Shown here piece after piece: positions 22,562 through 31,627 of a DNA stretch of 47,617 nucleotides. The translations under genes were made by a program, and so were the position numbers. How positions within the stretch are numbered: position 1 is the first letter of the stretch; each line of letters starts with the position of its first letter. The stretch is from JBBAAW01 sp041658075 (GTDB lineage Bacteria > Patescibacteriota > WWE3 > UBA101185 > UBA10185): assembly GCA_041658075.1 (NCBI GenBank), contig JBBAAW010000006.1, forward strand, positions 1 through 47,617. Reading direction: 5' to 3'. The notes under the pieces were generated by a model. It was not told where the DNA came from and ran no database searches. It saw nothing but the letters and a program-made list of their open reading frames with translations.

Positions 22562-24000
22562 AAGCTCAAGTAAGAAATTGCCCCCTCTCGCAAATTATAC
22601 ATTTTCTCTATCCCAATGCTTTCAATAAAGTATCTATCATGCGACACAAGAAGCAGAGTTCCCCTGTAATCTCTAAGGCTTTTTTCTAAAACTACCTTTG
22701 TTTCAATATCTAAATGGTTATCGGGTTCATCCAAAATTAACATGTCGTAATCTTTGTACGCAAAAATAGCAAAAGCGAGGCGTGCTCGCTCCCCCGGACT
22801 TAACTGGGCTACTCGTTTTTTTATAGAATCTCTATCGAATAAAAATCTGTTCAAATGAGCGTACGCTTGGGCAAAATAACAGCCTGTTTGTTCTGTATAT
22901 TCGTCCATAACGCTTTTTTTAAGATTTAGATGGGTTTGGACCTGTGAAAAATAACCAATTTTAATGTTATCTCCTACCTTTATTTCTCCAGAAGTCGCCT
23001 TTTCCTCACCTACAATCATCTTAATTAGAGTAGACTTGCCTGCACCGTTCGGACCATACAGCCAAACTTTTTCTCTACCTCTAAGTTCAAAATTAAGATG
23101 GTCAAAGACCTTTTTTTCGTTGTACAGTTTGGACACATCAGAAAATCTAAGCATTAGTTTTCCAGAATTTACATCCGTATTAAAATCTACCTCTTTAATT
23201 TTCTTACTTGTGTATTTTTCTTTGGTATTATTTTCTACCTCCCGTTCAATTCTTTTGTGGACTGCAGCAACTCCCTTACCAATTTTTCGTGATAATTCAA
23301 GCAGATTGTCCAGTTTTTCTTTCCGTTTTAGAAACAGGACAAAATCTTGGTTCCATTTATTTATTAGTTTTAATTTCTCTTCTTTATAAAAGTCGTAATT
23401 TCCGACGAATTTGAAAATTTGTAATTTGTCTATTTCCCAAATCTCATCCACGGTGTGATTTAAAAAAGACCGATCGTGGGAAATCATAAGAACAGAAATA
23501 GCAAGGTTTTTTACATAGTCCTCAAACCACATAATCCCCTCAATATCCAGGTGGTTGGTGGGTTCATCAATAAGAATGGTTGACGGGTCAGCCAGCAGGG
23601 TTTCAATAAGCTTAACTTTCATTTTTTGACCTTCGCTTAAGGTTAACAGGCGCTGTTTTGGATCAAAGTCCTCAAAATTTAGTTTTGCCGCAAACTGGTC
23701 GACTTTATATTTATAAATATAGAAATCCCAACCATTTACCAACTTTGACTCTAAATAGTCGCCAACTGCCGTGTCTGGAAAAGTAAACTCTTGGGGAATA
23801 TAGGCAATTCTGTCCCCCTCGCGATCGATAGAGCCGGCGGTAAGTTCTTCTTCGCCCACAATCATCTTTAGTAAGGTGGTCTTGCCACAGCCATTTCTGC
23901 CCACCAAGCCGATTTTTTTACCCTCGCCTACTAAAAAGTCTACTTTATCCAAAAGGACGGTATCGGCAAACGCTTTTGTAACCCCATTTCCTCTAATCAT
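22558..24000 (-). CDS. ABC-F family ATPase
   Basis: A soluble protein of two ABC domains and no membrane segments, of the kind that acts on ribosomes (translation factors and antibiotic-resistance ABC-F proteins). The 480 residues contain GRNGCGKTTLLK and GPNGAGKSTLIK (Walker A), LSEGQKMKVK and LSPGERARLAF (signatures), and IDEPTNHLD and LDEPDNHLD (Walker B). The linker between domains, about residues 200-260, is Lys-rich. The second Walker B reads DNHLD rather than TNHLD. A -10 box TATCAT lies 6 nt before the ATG. Confidence 0.94.
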   Translation of the reverse strand: MIRGNGVTKAFADTVLLDKVDFLVGEGKKIGLVGRNGCGKTTLLKMIVGEEELTAGSIDREGDRIAYIPQEFTFPDTAVGDYLESKLVNGWDFYIYKYKVDQFAAKLNFEDFDPKQRLLTLSEGQKMKVKLIETLLADPSTILIDEPTNHLDIEGIMWFEDYVKNLAISVLMISHDRSFLNHTVDEIWEIDKLQIFKFVGNYDFYKEEKLKLINKWNQDFVLFLKRKEKLDNLLELSRKIGKGVAAVHKRIEREVENNTKEKYTSKKIKEVDFNTDVNSGKLMLRFSDVSKLYNEKKVFDHLNFELRGREKVWLYGPNGAGKSTLIKMIVGEEKATSGEIKVGDNIKIGYFSQVQTHLNLKKSVMDEYTEQTGCYFAQAYAHLNRFLFDRDSIKKRVAQLSPGERARLAFAIFAYKDYDMLILDEPDNHLDIETKVVLEKSLRDYRGTLLLVSHDRYFIESIGIEKMYNLREGAISYLSL

Positions 24001-24006
24001 GGGGTG

Positions 24007-24012
24007 ATGATA
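24007..24012 (-). promoter_or_regulatory. leaderless -10 box of the ABC-F/ychF operon
   Basis: TATCAT on the minus strand, 6 nt before the ATG at 24000. Confidence 0.45.
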
Positions 24013-24072
24013 CCGCCATTAAATCAATAAGTCTATATACAAATCTTTAGGATTAGACGCAAATTAGACGAT

Positions 24073-24519
24073 TTACAATTTATCTAAATAATCCGAGACC
24101 TCCGCCACAAACTTATCAAAGTCGCTCAAATCTTCCTTGATAATCTTAAAAATCACTTCGGGTTCAACTTGTTCGTATTGATGCACGAGAATATTTCTAA
24201 CGCCAATGGCGCTTTTAAACATTTCCGCCGTTTCTTTAGATACCGCCCCTTCCCGACGCAAAATATCAAAAACATCCTTATTTTCCCTATAAACCGTTTC
24301 AGAAGTGCATGATGCAACATACTGCGCCACATCCAAAACCGCTTGTAGAGCTATTTGCAACCTGTGTAAACACGCGTCGTACTTAAGAGCCGATCCTGGA
24401 ACGCCTGAAGTAAAATCCTCCAAAGGCATCCCCACAAAATCCTCAAGCAGGCACCTTTGACTCTGAATAACATCCAATTTAGCTTTTATTTTTTCTTTAT
24501 CCGGTAGTCGTGCGTTCAC
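24073..24519 (-). CDS. hepT: HepT-like HEPN toxin (RNase)
   Basis: A 148-residue all-helical HEPN-domain protein of the DUF86 type. The catalytic motif Rx4HxY is intact as R108, H113 and Y115 in VRNILVHQYEQV. In the HepT-MntA system the toxin cuts RNA, and the antitoxin inactivates it by adding AMP to this tyrosine. It overlaps the 3' end of the antitoxin gene by 23 nt. Confidence 0.9.
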   Translation of the reverse strand: MNARLPDKEKIKAKLDVIQSQRCLLEDFVGMPLEDFTSGVPGSALKYDACLHRLQIALQAVLDVAQYVASCTSETVYRENKDVFDILRREGAVSKETAEMFKSAIGVRNILVHQYEQVEPEVIFKIIKEDLSDFDKFVAEVSDYLDKL

Positions 24520-24940
24520 TTACCCTCCTTTTGGACTCTTTTACCGCCATTTCGATGCGATAGTTAAAAAATGGCAAATAATCCTCGTAATCTCTACGGG
24601 TTTTTAGTTCAAAGTCGATCCTTTTTTCTTGATCCTTGCAATACAAAACCTTGTTTGGATAAATAGCATTAAATCTAAAAAGTGGCGACATATTATTTAT
24701 AACAAAAGCATCAACTTTGCGACCTTTTGCCAACGCCTCTATTTCCAAAAGTATTCCCCCCATATAGTGCAGATCCGGTTTAAAGGACGGGTCTAAATGC
24801 ACGCCAATGTCAATGTCGCTCGACTCTATAGCGTCACCTTTGGCAAAAGAGCCATAAAGGTACACTGTATTTACCTCTGGTTTTTGCGCCAAGGCATTAC
24901 GAATTAAATTTAGTTGACTTGTTATAATGGAATCGTTCAT
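24497..24940 (-). CDS. mntA: MntA-like nucleotidyltransferase antitoxin
   Basis: A 147-residue minimal nucleotidyltransferase. The motif GSx10DxD is complete (G30, S31, D42, D44 in YLYGSFAKGDAIESSDIDIGV). This is the AMP-transferring antitoxin of the HepT-MntA pair. It precedes the toxin gene and is probably leaderless (TAAAAT 6 nt before the ATG). Its promoter lies in the 3' end region of cysS. Confidence 0.9.
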   Translation of the reverse strand: MNDSIITSQLNLIRNALAQKPEVNTVYLYGSFAKGDAIESSDIDIGVHLDPSFKPDLHYMGGILLEIEALAKGRKVDAFVINNMSPLFRFNAIYPNKVLYCKDQEKRIDFELKTRRDYEDYLPFFNYRIEMAVKESKRRVSERTTTG

Positions 24941-24946
24941 GCATTC

Positions 24947-24952
24947 ATTTTA
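24947..24952 (-). promoter_or_regulatory. leaderless -10 box of mntA (TAAAAT)
   Basis: TAAAAT on the minus strand, 6 nt before the ATG at 24940, just downstream of the cysS stop. Confidence 0.45.
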
Positions 24953-24954
24953 CA

Positions 24955-26352
24955 CTAAAACTTCTTTTTAACCCTATACCCATCCGCCGAGTCGTCAACG
25001 GTAAAACCCATCTCATCAATTTGTCGCCGGATAAAGTCGGCCTTATCCCAAATACCCGCTTTTTTATACTCCCAACGAGTGCGGGCTAAATCGTCAATCT
25101 CTTTTGGCACTTCAAAGCCGATTAACGCATCAAACCCAAAACCTAAAACCTCGTCAAACTTTAAGAGCGTGGCAACTTTTATGTCCTCCTCCAACTCGCT
25201 TTTAGTCAAGTCCCAAGCCACGGAAAGGGCTTTTGGCATATTTAGGTCGTCATTTATAGCCCGCTCAAACTTTTGCAAAAATTCCGCGGAAACCTGCCCG
25301 GTTGAGTCTTTTGATACATTGTAGCCGGCAACAATTTCATACAGCTTTTTAAGGGAGTTTTGCGCGCTGGTAAGGGACTCCCAGGTAAAATTAAGTGGTT
25401 TTCTGTAATGAGCTGTCATGTAAAAGTACCTTAGCGACGCAGGTAGAAACCTTTTTGACTCTAAATCTGCCAGCGTATAAGCGTTACCTAAACTCTTTCC
25501 CATTTTCCCACCGTCTACCTGCAGAAAGGTGGCATGAACCCAAAACTGCGAAAACTTTTTACCGGATGCGCCCTCGCTTTGGGCAATCTCGTTTTGATGA
25601 TGAATCGCTTTATGGTCCTCTCCGCCAACATGAATATCAATCTGCTCACCAAGCTCTTTAAAAATCATAGCAGAACACTCTACATGCCACCCGGGGAAAC
25701 CTTTTCCCCAAGGGGAATCCCATTCCTGCCACCGTGTGGAATAAGGCGGTGATAACTTCCATAAAGCAAAATCCAGGGGATGCTTCTTTTGCGGATTCGG
25801 CTCGATCCGTGCACCTTCCTTAACACCTTCTTCAGTAAGTCCGGAAAGATGGCCGTAATCTTTAAATCTGGAGGTATCAAAATAAACTCCATCATCTATT
25901 TGGTAAGTAAAACCCTTCTCCTTAAGTCTTCTTATCAGGTCAACCTGTTCCTTTATGTATTGGGTAGCTTGAGCAAATTCTTCTGGTTTGGTCAAGCAAA
26001 GCTTGTCGTAGTCGACCATAAATTGGTTAGTATAAAAGCTTACAATGTCTTTTACGCTCTTACCTTCCTGTGCGGCCGACATTTCAAGACGATCGTCGCC
26101 TGTATCCGCATCACCCTCGTTATCACCTGTTAAATGACCAACGTCGGTAATGTTCATAATAAACTTAATGTTATAACCATTGAATTTCAACGCGCGGACT
26201 AGAAAGTCGGACAAGGCAAACGTCCTAAAGTTGCCGATATGGGCAAAAGAATAAACGGTAGGTCCGCAGGTGTACATCTTCACAACTTGGGGGTCAATCG
26301 AATTAAATTCTTGAACTTGTTTTGACAGCGAGTTATAAAGTTGAAACGACAT
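24955..26352 (-). CDS. cysS: cysteinyl-tRNA synthetase
   Basis: Charges tRNA-Cys with cysteine. The 465-residue class I enzyme starts MSFQLYNSLSKQ and carries the zinc and HIGH-type region MYTCGPTVYSFAHIGNFRTF, the cysteine block FPGWHVECSAMIFKELG, HVGGEDHKAIHHQNEIAQSE, and the KMSKS-type loop GGKMGKSLGN. The C-terminal anticodon-binding region is shorter than in E. coli. It stands alone, with mntA-hepT following closely. Confidence 0.97.
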   Translation of the reverse strand: MSFQLYNSLSKQVQEFNSIDPQVVKMYTCGPTVYSFAHIGNFRTFALSDFLVRALKFNGYNIKFIMNITDVGHLTGDNEGDADTGDDRLEMSAAQEGKSVKDIVSFYTNQFMVDYDKLCLTKPEEFAQATQYIKEQVDLIRRLKEKGFTYQIDDGVYFDTSRFKDYGHLSGLTEEGVKEGARIEPNPQKKHPLDFALWKLSPPYSTRWQEWDSPWGKGFPGWHVECSAMIFKELGEQIDIHVGGEDHKAIHHQNEIAQSEGASGKKFSQFWVHATFLQVDGGKMGKSLGNAYTLADLESKRFLPASLRYFYMTAHYRKPLNFTWESLTSAQNSLKKLYEIVAGYNVSKDSTGQVSAEFLQKFERAINDDLNMPKALSVAWDLTKSELEEDIKVATLLKFDEVLGFGFDALIGFEVPKEIDDLARTRWEYKKAGIWDKADFIRRQIDEMGFTVDDSADGYRVKKKF

Positions 26353-26409
26353 GATGAGGTATATTGTTATCCAAATTAACCACTTTGTAAAGCTGACTAA
26401 CGATTTTTC

Positions 26410-27027
26410 TTACATTGACACCCGACCCTCTAAAGCCTTAGATAAGGTAACCTCATCAGCGTATTCTACATCACCGCCAACGGGTAAACCGCGTGCTAAA
26501 CGGGTCATTTTAACTTTATCGGCGGGAAGCTTAGCCCTAACTAAGCGTGAAATATAAAGCGCAGTGGATTCCCCTTCTAGGCTAGTCGATAAGGCTAAAA
26601 TGAGCTCAGGTATCACATCGGACGATTTTGTTAAACTAGTAAATCTTGTCACTAAATCGTCGATATACAATTCCTCAGGGCCAATTCCGTTAAGCGGATC
26701 AATTATTCCATGCAAAACATGATATTTTCCTTTAAAACCTGCTCGCTCCATGGACACTAAATCCAGCGGAGTAGAGACTACGGCAATAATGTTTTCCTGT
26801 CGAGTACTATTCGTACACAAACTGCATGGATTACTCTCGTCTATATTCTTACAAATTGAACACATTGTTACATCACTTTTAGCTTTGATAAGATTTTGAG
26901 CAAATTTTTCCACTTCCGTAGCCGGCATTCGCAAGGTGTAAAAAGCTAACCTTTGAGCGCTTTTTGGTCCAATGCCTGGAAGCTTTTGAAAATCGTCAAT
27001 AAGCCTTTGAATAGGTCTTGGAATCAT
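26410..27027 (-). CDS. recR: recombination protein RecR
   Basis: Works with RecF/RecO to load RecA on gapped DNA. The 205 residues contain the helix-hairpin-helix LPGIGPKSAQRLAFY, the C4 zinc finger CSICKNIDESNPCSLC, the Toprim domain (IIAVVSTPLDLVSMERAG, HVLHGIIDPLNGIGPE) and the Walker B-like end GLPVGGDVEYADEVTLSKAL. It overlaps dnaX by 4 nt, the usual dnaX-recR arrangement. Confidence 0.97.
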   Translation of the reverse strand: MIPRPIQRLIDDFQKLPGIGPKSAQRLAFYTLRMPATEVEKFAQNLIKAKSDVTMCSICKNIDESNPCSLCTNSTRQENIIAVVSTPLDLVSMERAGFKGKYHVLHGIIDPLNGIGPEELYIDDLVTRFTSLTKSSDVIPELILALSTSLEGESTALYISRLVRAKLPADKVKMTRLARGLPVGGDVEYADEVTLSKALEGRVSM

Positions 27028-28589
27028 AAGGGTAACCCGCCGTCAAAAACCTCCACAACGCTAGTTTTGCCGTCAATAATAATGTTTTGAGGAATTCGGA
27101 TATTCAAATCTGTAAGGTCACCTGTCTCCCCTTCCTTTTTGGATGATTCTTTTTGACAAACTACACATTTTATAGTGCTACGATAACCAAAAACCTCTTT
27201 TAACACTTTCTCCACAATTTTCAAATTAGCTGAACTTTCAAGTCGCTCTTTGTGAAATTTGTACGACACTTCTAGCAAAATAGCACTGCCCTCCACACTG
27301 ACCGGTTTAGCTGACTTGATAAGCGCACCCACGGAACTGTTTATCTTTGACACCAGAGATATAGCCTCCCGCCACCTTTTCACTACGATATCAATAGAAA
27401 AAGCTTTTGGGTTCTCTGTCGACGCGAGTGCAATATCGGCCTCTTTGGATTTTGCGAATTTTTCTGGCGGTTTATGAAGATAATCTCCACCAGGGTCTTT
27501 GTTGTCAATTTCTTTACACCCCGTTGTCGCGTTATCGCTCTTGTTAACCAACTTAACTACTGCTATCTCCAAAGCAAGTTGCGGTATGGAGTAATTTTTA
27601 AGGTCGTTTAAGGCTTGATTAAAGATCTCAACCGCCTTTACCAACCAATCCCTAGTTAAACCCATAGCCATAGTCTTTCTGTCAACCAAAGAATCTGTAT
27701 CCAAAGAAAAATAATCGTCTGAAAAACCCATTTTTATGTACAAAAGATCGCGCAAATACTTAATAAGCCCGTCCGTCCACACCGCAGAATCAAGCCCGTC
27801 GTCAAAATTATTATTGACTATCTGCAAGGCACTTACAGCGTCTCCACACGACAAGTTTTTAATAAAGTGAGAAATGCTGTCCGACGCGTGTAACCTAGAA
27901 CCACCTATCCCCGCCTCAATTATTTGCTGCAAAATATTTTCCGCGTCTCTAAAAGCCCCGCCCGCCATAACTGCCACCCTTTCCAACTCCGCGAGAGCCA
28001 ACTTTTCCGTGCCCATTTCAATATCGACAATTCTTTTAAGCTTTTCCACAATTTGGGGACGCGTTGGTCGTTTAAACTTAAAAACCTGACAGCGCGACTT
28101 AATGGTTTCCGGTACTTTGTGAAACTCCGTGGTACATAAAATAAAAACGGTATGCTTGGGGGGCTCTTCCAAAGTCTTTAGAAGCGCGTTAAAGGCCTCG
28201 TTGGTGAGCATGTGAACCTCGTCAATAATGTAAATCTTTTTTTTGCCTTCCACAGGTAGAAGTCTAACTTTTTCTTTAAGATCTCTAATATCATCGATCC
28301 CTCGGTTCGACGCGGCATCAATTTCTATAAGATCCATCAGACTTCCATTTTGGACTGCCAAACAATACTCGCATTTTCCGCACACATCACCATCCTTAGA
28401 CAGGTCGGTACAGGTTAATCCCTTGGCAAGGAGCCGTGCCATAGTGGTTTTACCAATCCCTCTAGGTCCCGTAAAAAGATAGGCGTGAACCGTTTTACCC
28501 GTTTTTATTTGCTGCATTAAAGCGTCAGCAATGTCATTAGGACGCTGTATTTCTTTAAATGTTTGCGGACGATATTTTGTGTAATACAT
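27024..28589 (-). CDS. dnaX: DNA polymerase III subunits gamma/tau
   Basis: Clamp-loader ATPase. From Met 28589 (521 residues): YYTKYRPQTFKEIQRPNDI, Walker A TGPRGIGKTTMAR, four-cysteine zinc site (C near 65, then CGKCEYC), Walker B IIDEVHML, and the sensor loop LCTTEFHKVPETIKSRCQVF. The C-terminal part (about 360-521) is divergent, as usual for tau. The first Met (28595) adds two residues; a TATTCT box 8 nt before 28589 favours the latter. recR is coupled downstream. Confidence 0.95.
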   Translation of the reverse strand: MYYTKYRPQTFKEIQRPNDIADALMQQIKTGKTVHAYLFTGPRGIGKTTMARLLAKGLTCTDLSKDGDVCGKCEYCLAVQNGSLMDLIEIDAASNRGIDDIRDLKEKVRLLPVEGKKKIYIIDEVHMLTNEAFNALLKTLEEPPKHTVFILCTTEFHKVPETIKSRCQVFKFKRPTRPQIVEKLKRIVDIEMGTEKLALAELERVAVMAGGAFRDAENILQQIIEAGIGGSRLHASDSISHFIKNLSCGDAVSALQIVNNNFDDGLDSAVWTDGLIKYLRDLLYIKMGFSDDYFSLDTDSLVDRKTMAMGLTRDWLVKAVEIFNQALNDLKNYSIPQLALEIAVVKLVNKSDNATTGCKEIDNKDPGGDYLHKPPEKFAKSKEADIALASTENPKAFSIDIVVKRWREAISLVSKINSSVGALIKSAKPVSVEGSAILLEVSYKFHKERLESSANLKIVEKVLKEVFGYRSTIKCVVCQKESSKKEGETGDLTDLNIRIPQNIIIDGKTSVVEVFDGGLPL

Positions 28590-28625
28590 GTCCATTTAGA
28601 ATACGACGACAGACATAAAAATCCA

Positions 28626-29159
28626 CTAAAGATTAAGTGAGGATAAAAGGTGCTCAATTCCCTGTTTTTTAACGACCTCAAGCTGATCGCTTGGAAAATC
28701 CTGCAGAACATATTTTTCTACATCGATCTCGATCACTGGCCGACCTATTCCGACTCTAAACCTTAAAAAATCCTGGGTTCCAATTTTGTCAATAATATTT
28801 TGCACCCCATGATGTCCTGCAGAAGAAGAGTTGCGTGACACTTTAAACTGCAGTACCTCCAGATCAACATCATCGTGAATCACTAACAGGTTAGCAGGCT
28901 CAATATTAAAGTAACTCAACGCCTTAGAAACAGACGCTCCTGAGTCGTTCATGAAGGTTTGCGGTTTAAGTAAAATTATATCGGAATCCTTTGATCTACT
29001 TTTACCTTTGTACTGGACAATTTCTGCGTTAAACTTTTTGTTATATTGCCAAGTCAGCTCCCACTTCTTTGCAAATTCGTTAATGAGTATAAATCCGGCG
29101 TTGTGGCGATTATTTTGGTACTTTTCTCCAGGATTTCCCAGTCCTACTACAAGCATCAT
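28626..29159 (-). CDS. pth: peptidyl-tRNA hydrolase
   Basis: Recycles peptidyl-tRNA released from stalled ribosomes. The 177 residues have VGLGNPGEKYQNNRHNAGF (catalytic H19), LLKPQTFMNDSG and VIHDDVDLEVLQFKV (the catalytic Asp region), in the normal order. It overlaps the ybeY stop by 4 nt. It starts at MMLVV; either Met is possible. Confidence 0.96.
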   Translation of the reverse strand: MMLVVGLGNPGEKYQNNRHNAGFILINEFAKKWELTWQYNKKFNAEIVQYKGKSRSKDSDIILLKPQTFMNDSGASVSKALSYFNIEPANLLVIHDDVDLEVLQFKVSRNSSSAGHHGVQNIIDKIGTQDFLRFRVGIGRPVIEIDVEKYVLQDFPSDQLEVVKKQGIEHLLSSLNL

Positions 29160-29440
29160 CCTTTAATACCTTTACTATCGTCATCTTCGTGATGAACTCC
29201 CAATAAGTGTAAAACGCCGTGGGCAACCAAATCGGCAACTTCCTGCTCATAGGTATTTTCGTAGCTTGATGCCTGCTCCCTAGCCTTTTCTGTAGAAACT
29301 ACAATGTCACCCAAAAAATCGTTGTCTCGTGAGGGAGAGTAGTTAAAAGACAACACATCCGTAGCACAATCATGCCCCAGATACTTTTTATTCAAAGCCC
29401 GAATTTCTTTATTCCCAACAAGAGAGACACCAATGTGCAT
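29156..29440 (-). CDS. ybeY: endoribonuclease YbeY (short form)
   Basis: A zinc RNase needed for 16S rRNA 3'-end processing and ribosome quality control. The metal motif HGVLHLLGVHHE (H-x3-H-x5-H) is intact and is preceded by TDVLSFNY and GDIVVSTEKAREQA. With 94 residues it is much shorter than the usual ~150. It lacks about 40 N-terminal residues and the last helix, yet no frameshift is visible: the start overlaps the rpsU stop and the end overlaps pth. Confidence 0.9.
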   Translation of the reverse strand: MHIGVSLVGNKEIRALNKKYLGHDCATDVLSFNYSPSRDNDFLGDIVVSTEKAREQASSYENTYEQEVADLVAHGVLHLLGVHHEDDDSKGIKG

Positions 29441-29631
29441 TAGCCCCTCAACCTGTCATAATAAATTTTTCTTGCCTTTTCTTTATTTTTGAGTCGCTTA
29501 CACTCACTAGGCTTGGTAAAATGCTCGCGTTCTTTTAATTCCTTTAAAATACCGTCGCGCAGAACATCTCTGTTAAACCGCCTTAAAGCTTGCTCCAACG
29601 ACTCGTTGTTTCTTACTTTAATTCTGACCAA
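29440..29631 (-). CDS. rpsU: ribosomal protein bS21
   Basis: 63 residues: MVRIKVRNNESLEQALRRFNRDV, followed by the basic helix FTKPSECKRLKNKEKARKI typical of S21. It is the first gene of the rpsU-ybeY-pth operon; its stop overlaps the ybeY start. Confidence 0.95.
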   Translation of the reverse strand: MVRIKVRNNESLEQALRRFNRDVLRDGILKELKEREHFTKPSECKRLKNKEKARKIYYDRLRG

Positions 29632-29655
29632 CCTAAAAACACCTCCGTTTCGTAA

Positions 29656-29671
29656 GGGGCACCTGTGCCCC
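29656..29671. repeat. GC-rich hairpin between HIT and rpsU
   Basis: GGGGCAC-CT-GTGCCCC, exact 7-bp arms, 25 nt before the rpsU start. No U-run follows. It may act as an RNA hairpin in the rpsU leader. Confidence 0.5.
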
Positions 29672-29692
29672 TGTCGTTAAATCAGTAACTTT

Positions 29693-30052
29693 TTAAGTAC
29701 TTCCACCCGGTTCTTCTTTAGAGCCTCCCAAAATATGAAGATGCTCGTGTTCAAAGTGATTGTACCCTGCCCCATTATTAACCAACTTGTAACCGGTTTT
29801 ATCCAGCCCAAGTTTTGTTATTGTACCAAAAATTGTTTCAAACATCTTGTCCCAGTAATTATTTGGCGATTTAGAGAAAACACCTGAGATTGTATCCTTT
29901 TTTTCTCTATGCTTTTTGTCTATCACCAAAACATGCGTTGGCGCCTTTGGATACTTGTTTTTTATGACTATAAACTCATCCGTTTCAAGTATTATTTGAG
30001 AGGGCTCCTCTCCCGAGACAATTTTGCAAAACAGACATTTTTTACCCAACAT
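29693..30052 (-). CDS. HIT-family nucleotide hydrolase/transferase
   Basis: 119 residues with the N-terminal CLFCKIVSGE pair (a zinc or structural motif common in HIT proteins) and the catalytic HIT motif HFEHEHLHIL near residue 102. Such proteins hydrolyse AMP-linked compounds such as Ap4A or AMP-lysine. The C-terminus GGSKEEPGGST follows the common short HIT form. It has the cleanest leaderless promoter in the window (30059-30087). Confidence 0.9.
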   Translation of the reverse strand: MLGKKCLFCKIVSGEEPSQIILETDEFIVIKNKYPKAPTHVLVIDKKHREKKDTISGVFSKSPNNYWDKMFETIFGTITKLGLDKTGYKLVNNGAGYNHFEHEHLHILGGSKEEPGGST

Positions 30053-30058
30053 AGACCT

Positions 30059-30087
30059 ATCTTAACCCTACGCGGAAAATATTTCAA
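30059..30087 (-). promoter_or_regulatory. leaderless promoter of the HIT gene (TTGAAA-17-TAAGAT-6-ATG)
   Basis: TTGAAA (30087-30082), 17-bp spacer, TAAGAT (30064-30059), 6 nt, then ATG at 30052, all on the minus strand. Confidence 0.65.
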
Positions 30088-30166
30088 AAGGATTTGCGAA
30101 TACAGAGAGCGCAGTTACGCAACGAGGTAAAACTATCGAGGCTTTTTATCCCGCAATAACGGTAAA

Positions 30167-31597
30167 TCAGTAGGATTGCCCAAAAACCCAGCGGTGTTTA
30201 GAAGGGGAACCGCAGTATATACACTTTCCCAGCTCTTCTTTTTCGTCCAGCAACTTACACCTAGTAGTTGCCTTGGTCTCCTCTTTAACCTTAGCTTCGC
30301 AATCTGCACTCTCACACCAATGAGATTTTATAAAACCTTTGGAACCCAACATTGTTGCTTTAAATTCATCGTAAGTGTCAATCACGGATGTATGATTCTC
30401 CAAAAACTTTTGCGATTCGGCCAACATCCCCTGCTGAATGTTTTCCAAAGTCGTTTTAATAACATCAACGATACTGCCGGCCGATATTTTTATTTTATTG
30501 CCATTATCCCGTCTAACCAGTGTCACGGTGTTTTCTGCTACCTCTTTGTCGCCCAACTCCAAACGCACCGGAACGCCTTTAAGCTCCCACTTATTTATTT
30601 TAAAACCCATCGTTTCATCTTCCCTATCGTCTAAAACCACCCTAACACCCGATTCCTTTAATCGACCCATTACAGACCGACATTTTTCAAAAACCTCCGA
30701 CTTTTGCCCTACCGGAATAATGACCACTTGATACGGCGCAAGATTTGGAGGCAGTCTTAGCCCGTTATCATCACCGTGAGCTAAAATAAGTCCGCCAATA
30801 GAGCGGGTAGAAAGCCCCCAGCTGGTCTGCCAAACATATTTTAACTGCTCGTCCTTATCCTGAAACTGGATGTTAAAAACTTTAGCAAAATTTTGACCAA
30901 GATCGTGCGACGTACAGCTTTGCAGGGCTTTACCATCAGGCATTAACGATTCAAAAGAAATAGTATCCCCTGCCCCGGCAAACTTCTCCGCGCTGGACTT
31001 TAAACCCTTATATCCCGACATAGCAAAGTAGTCGCGGTATAAATCTTCGTACGCATTAATTGCCCACAAAACCATTTCCCAAGCATCCTCGTGAGTAGCG
31101 TGAGCAGTGTGACCCTCCTGCCACAAAAACTCTGTGGTGCGCAAAAACATGTAAGTTCGCTTTTCCCACCTGACCACATTGTTCCATTGATTGATTAGCA
31201 TAGGAAGGTCACGCCAAGATGAAATCCAGCGCGAATACGCGTCGTACATAATAGTTTCACTTGTTGGTCTAATGATTAACTTCTCCTCAAGCTCTTTGCC
31301 GCCGCCGATAGTAACCACGGCAAGTTCCGGAGCAAAGCCTTCTACATGCTCCTTCTCCCTCTTAAGAAATGATTCGGGGATAAAGAGGGGGAAGTAAGCA
31401 TTCTCTACTCCTCTAGCCTTAATTTTCTCATCCAGCGCTTTTTGGATCAACTCCCAGATGGCGTAACCATAGGGCCTTATTATCATGGTACCTTTTGCTG
31501 GACCGTAATCTGCAAGTTCCGCCTGCAAAACTACAGAGTTATACCACTCGGAAATGTTTTGCGACTTTTTTGGGATGAATTTTTTTTGGTACGACAT
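30167..31597 (-). CDS. proS: prolyl-tRNA synthetase, archaeal/eukaryal type
   Basis: Charges tRNA-Pro with proline. The 476-residue class II enzyme lacks the long insertion of the E. coli type and has the short archaeal/eukaryal layout: ISEWYNSVVLQAELADYGPAKGTMIIRPYGYAIWE, motif 2 NNVVRWEKRTYMFLRTTEFLWQEGHTAHA, motif 3 LILAHGDDNGLRLPPNLAP, then the anticodon-binding domain and a C-terminal zinc-like region with CES..CEAK.. CKLL..CIYC (about 430-462). Normal length for type 3 ProRS. Confidence 0.96.
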   Translation of the reverse strand: MSYQKKFIPKKSQNISEWYNSVVLQAELADYGPAKGTMIIRPYGYAIWELIQKALDEKIKARGVENAYFPLFIPESFLKREKEHVEGFAPELAVVTIGGGKELEEKLIIRPTSETIMYDAYSRWISSWRDLPMLINQWNNVVRWEKRTYMFLRTTEFLWQEGHTAHATHEDAWEMVLWAINAYEDLYRDYFAMSGYKGLKSSAEKFAGAGDTISFESLMPDGKALQSCTSHDLGQNFAKVFNIQFQDKDEQLKYVWQTSWGLSTRSIGGLILAHGDDNGLRLPPNLAPYQVVIIPVGQKSEVFEKCRSVMGRLKESGVRVVLDDREDETMGFKINKWELKGVPVRLELGDKEVAENTVTLVRRDNGNKIKISAGSIVDVIKTTLENIQQGMLAESQKFLENHTSVIDTYDEFKATMLGSKGFIKSHWCESADCEAKVKEETKATTRCKLLDEKEELGKCIYCGSPSKHRWVFGQSY

Positions 31598-31627
31598 ATT
31601 ACTGCGTTATTACTTAATTTATTAAGC

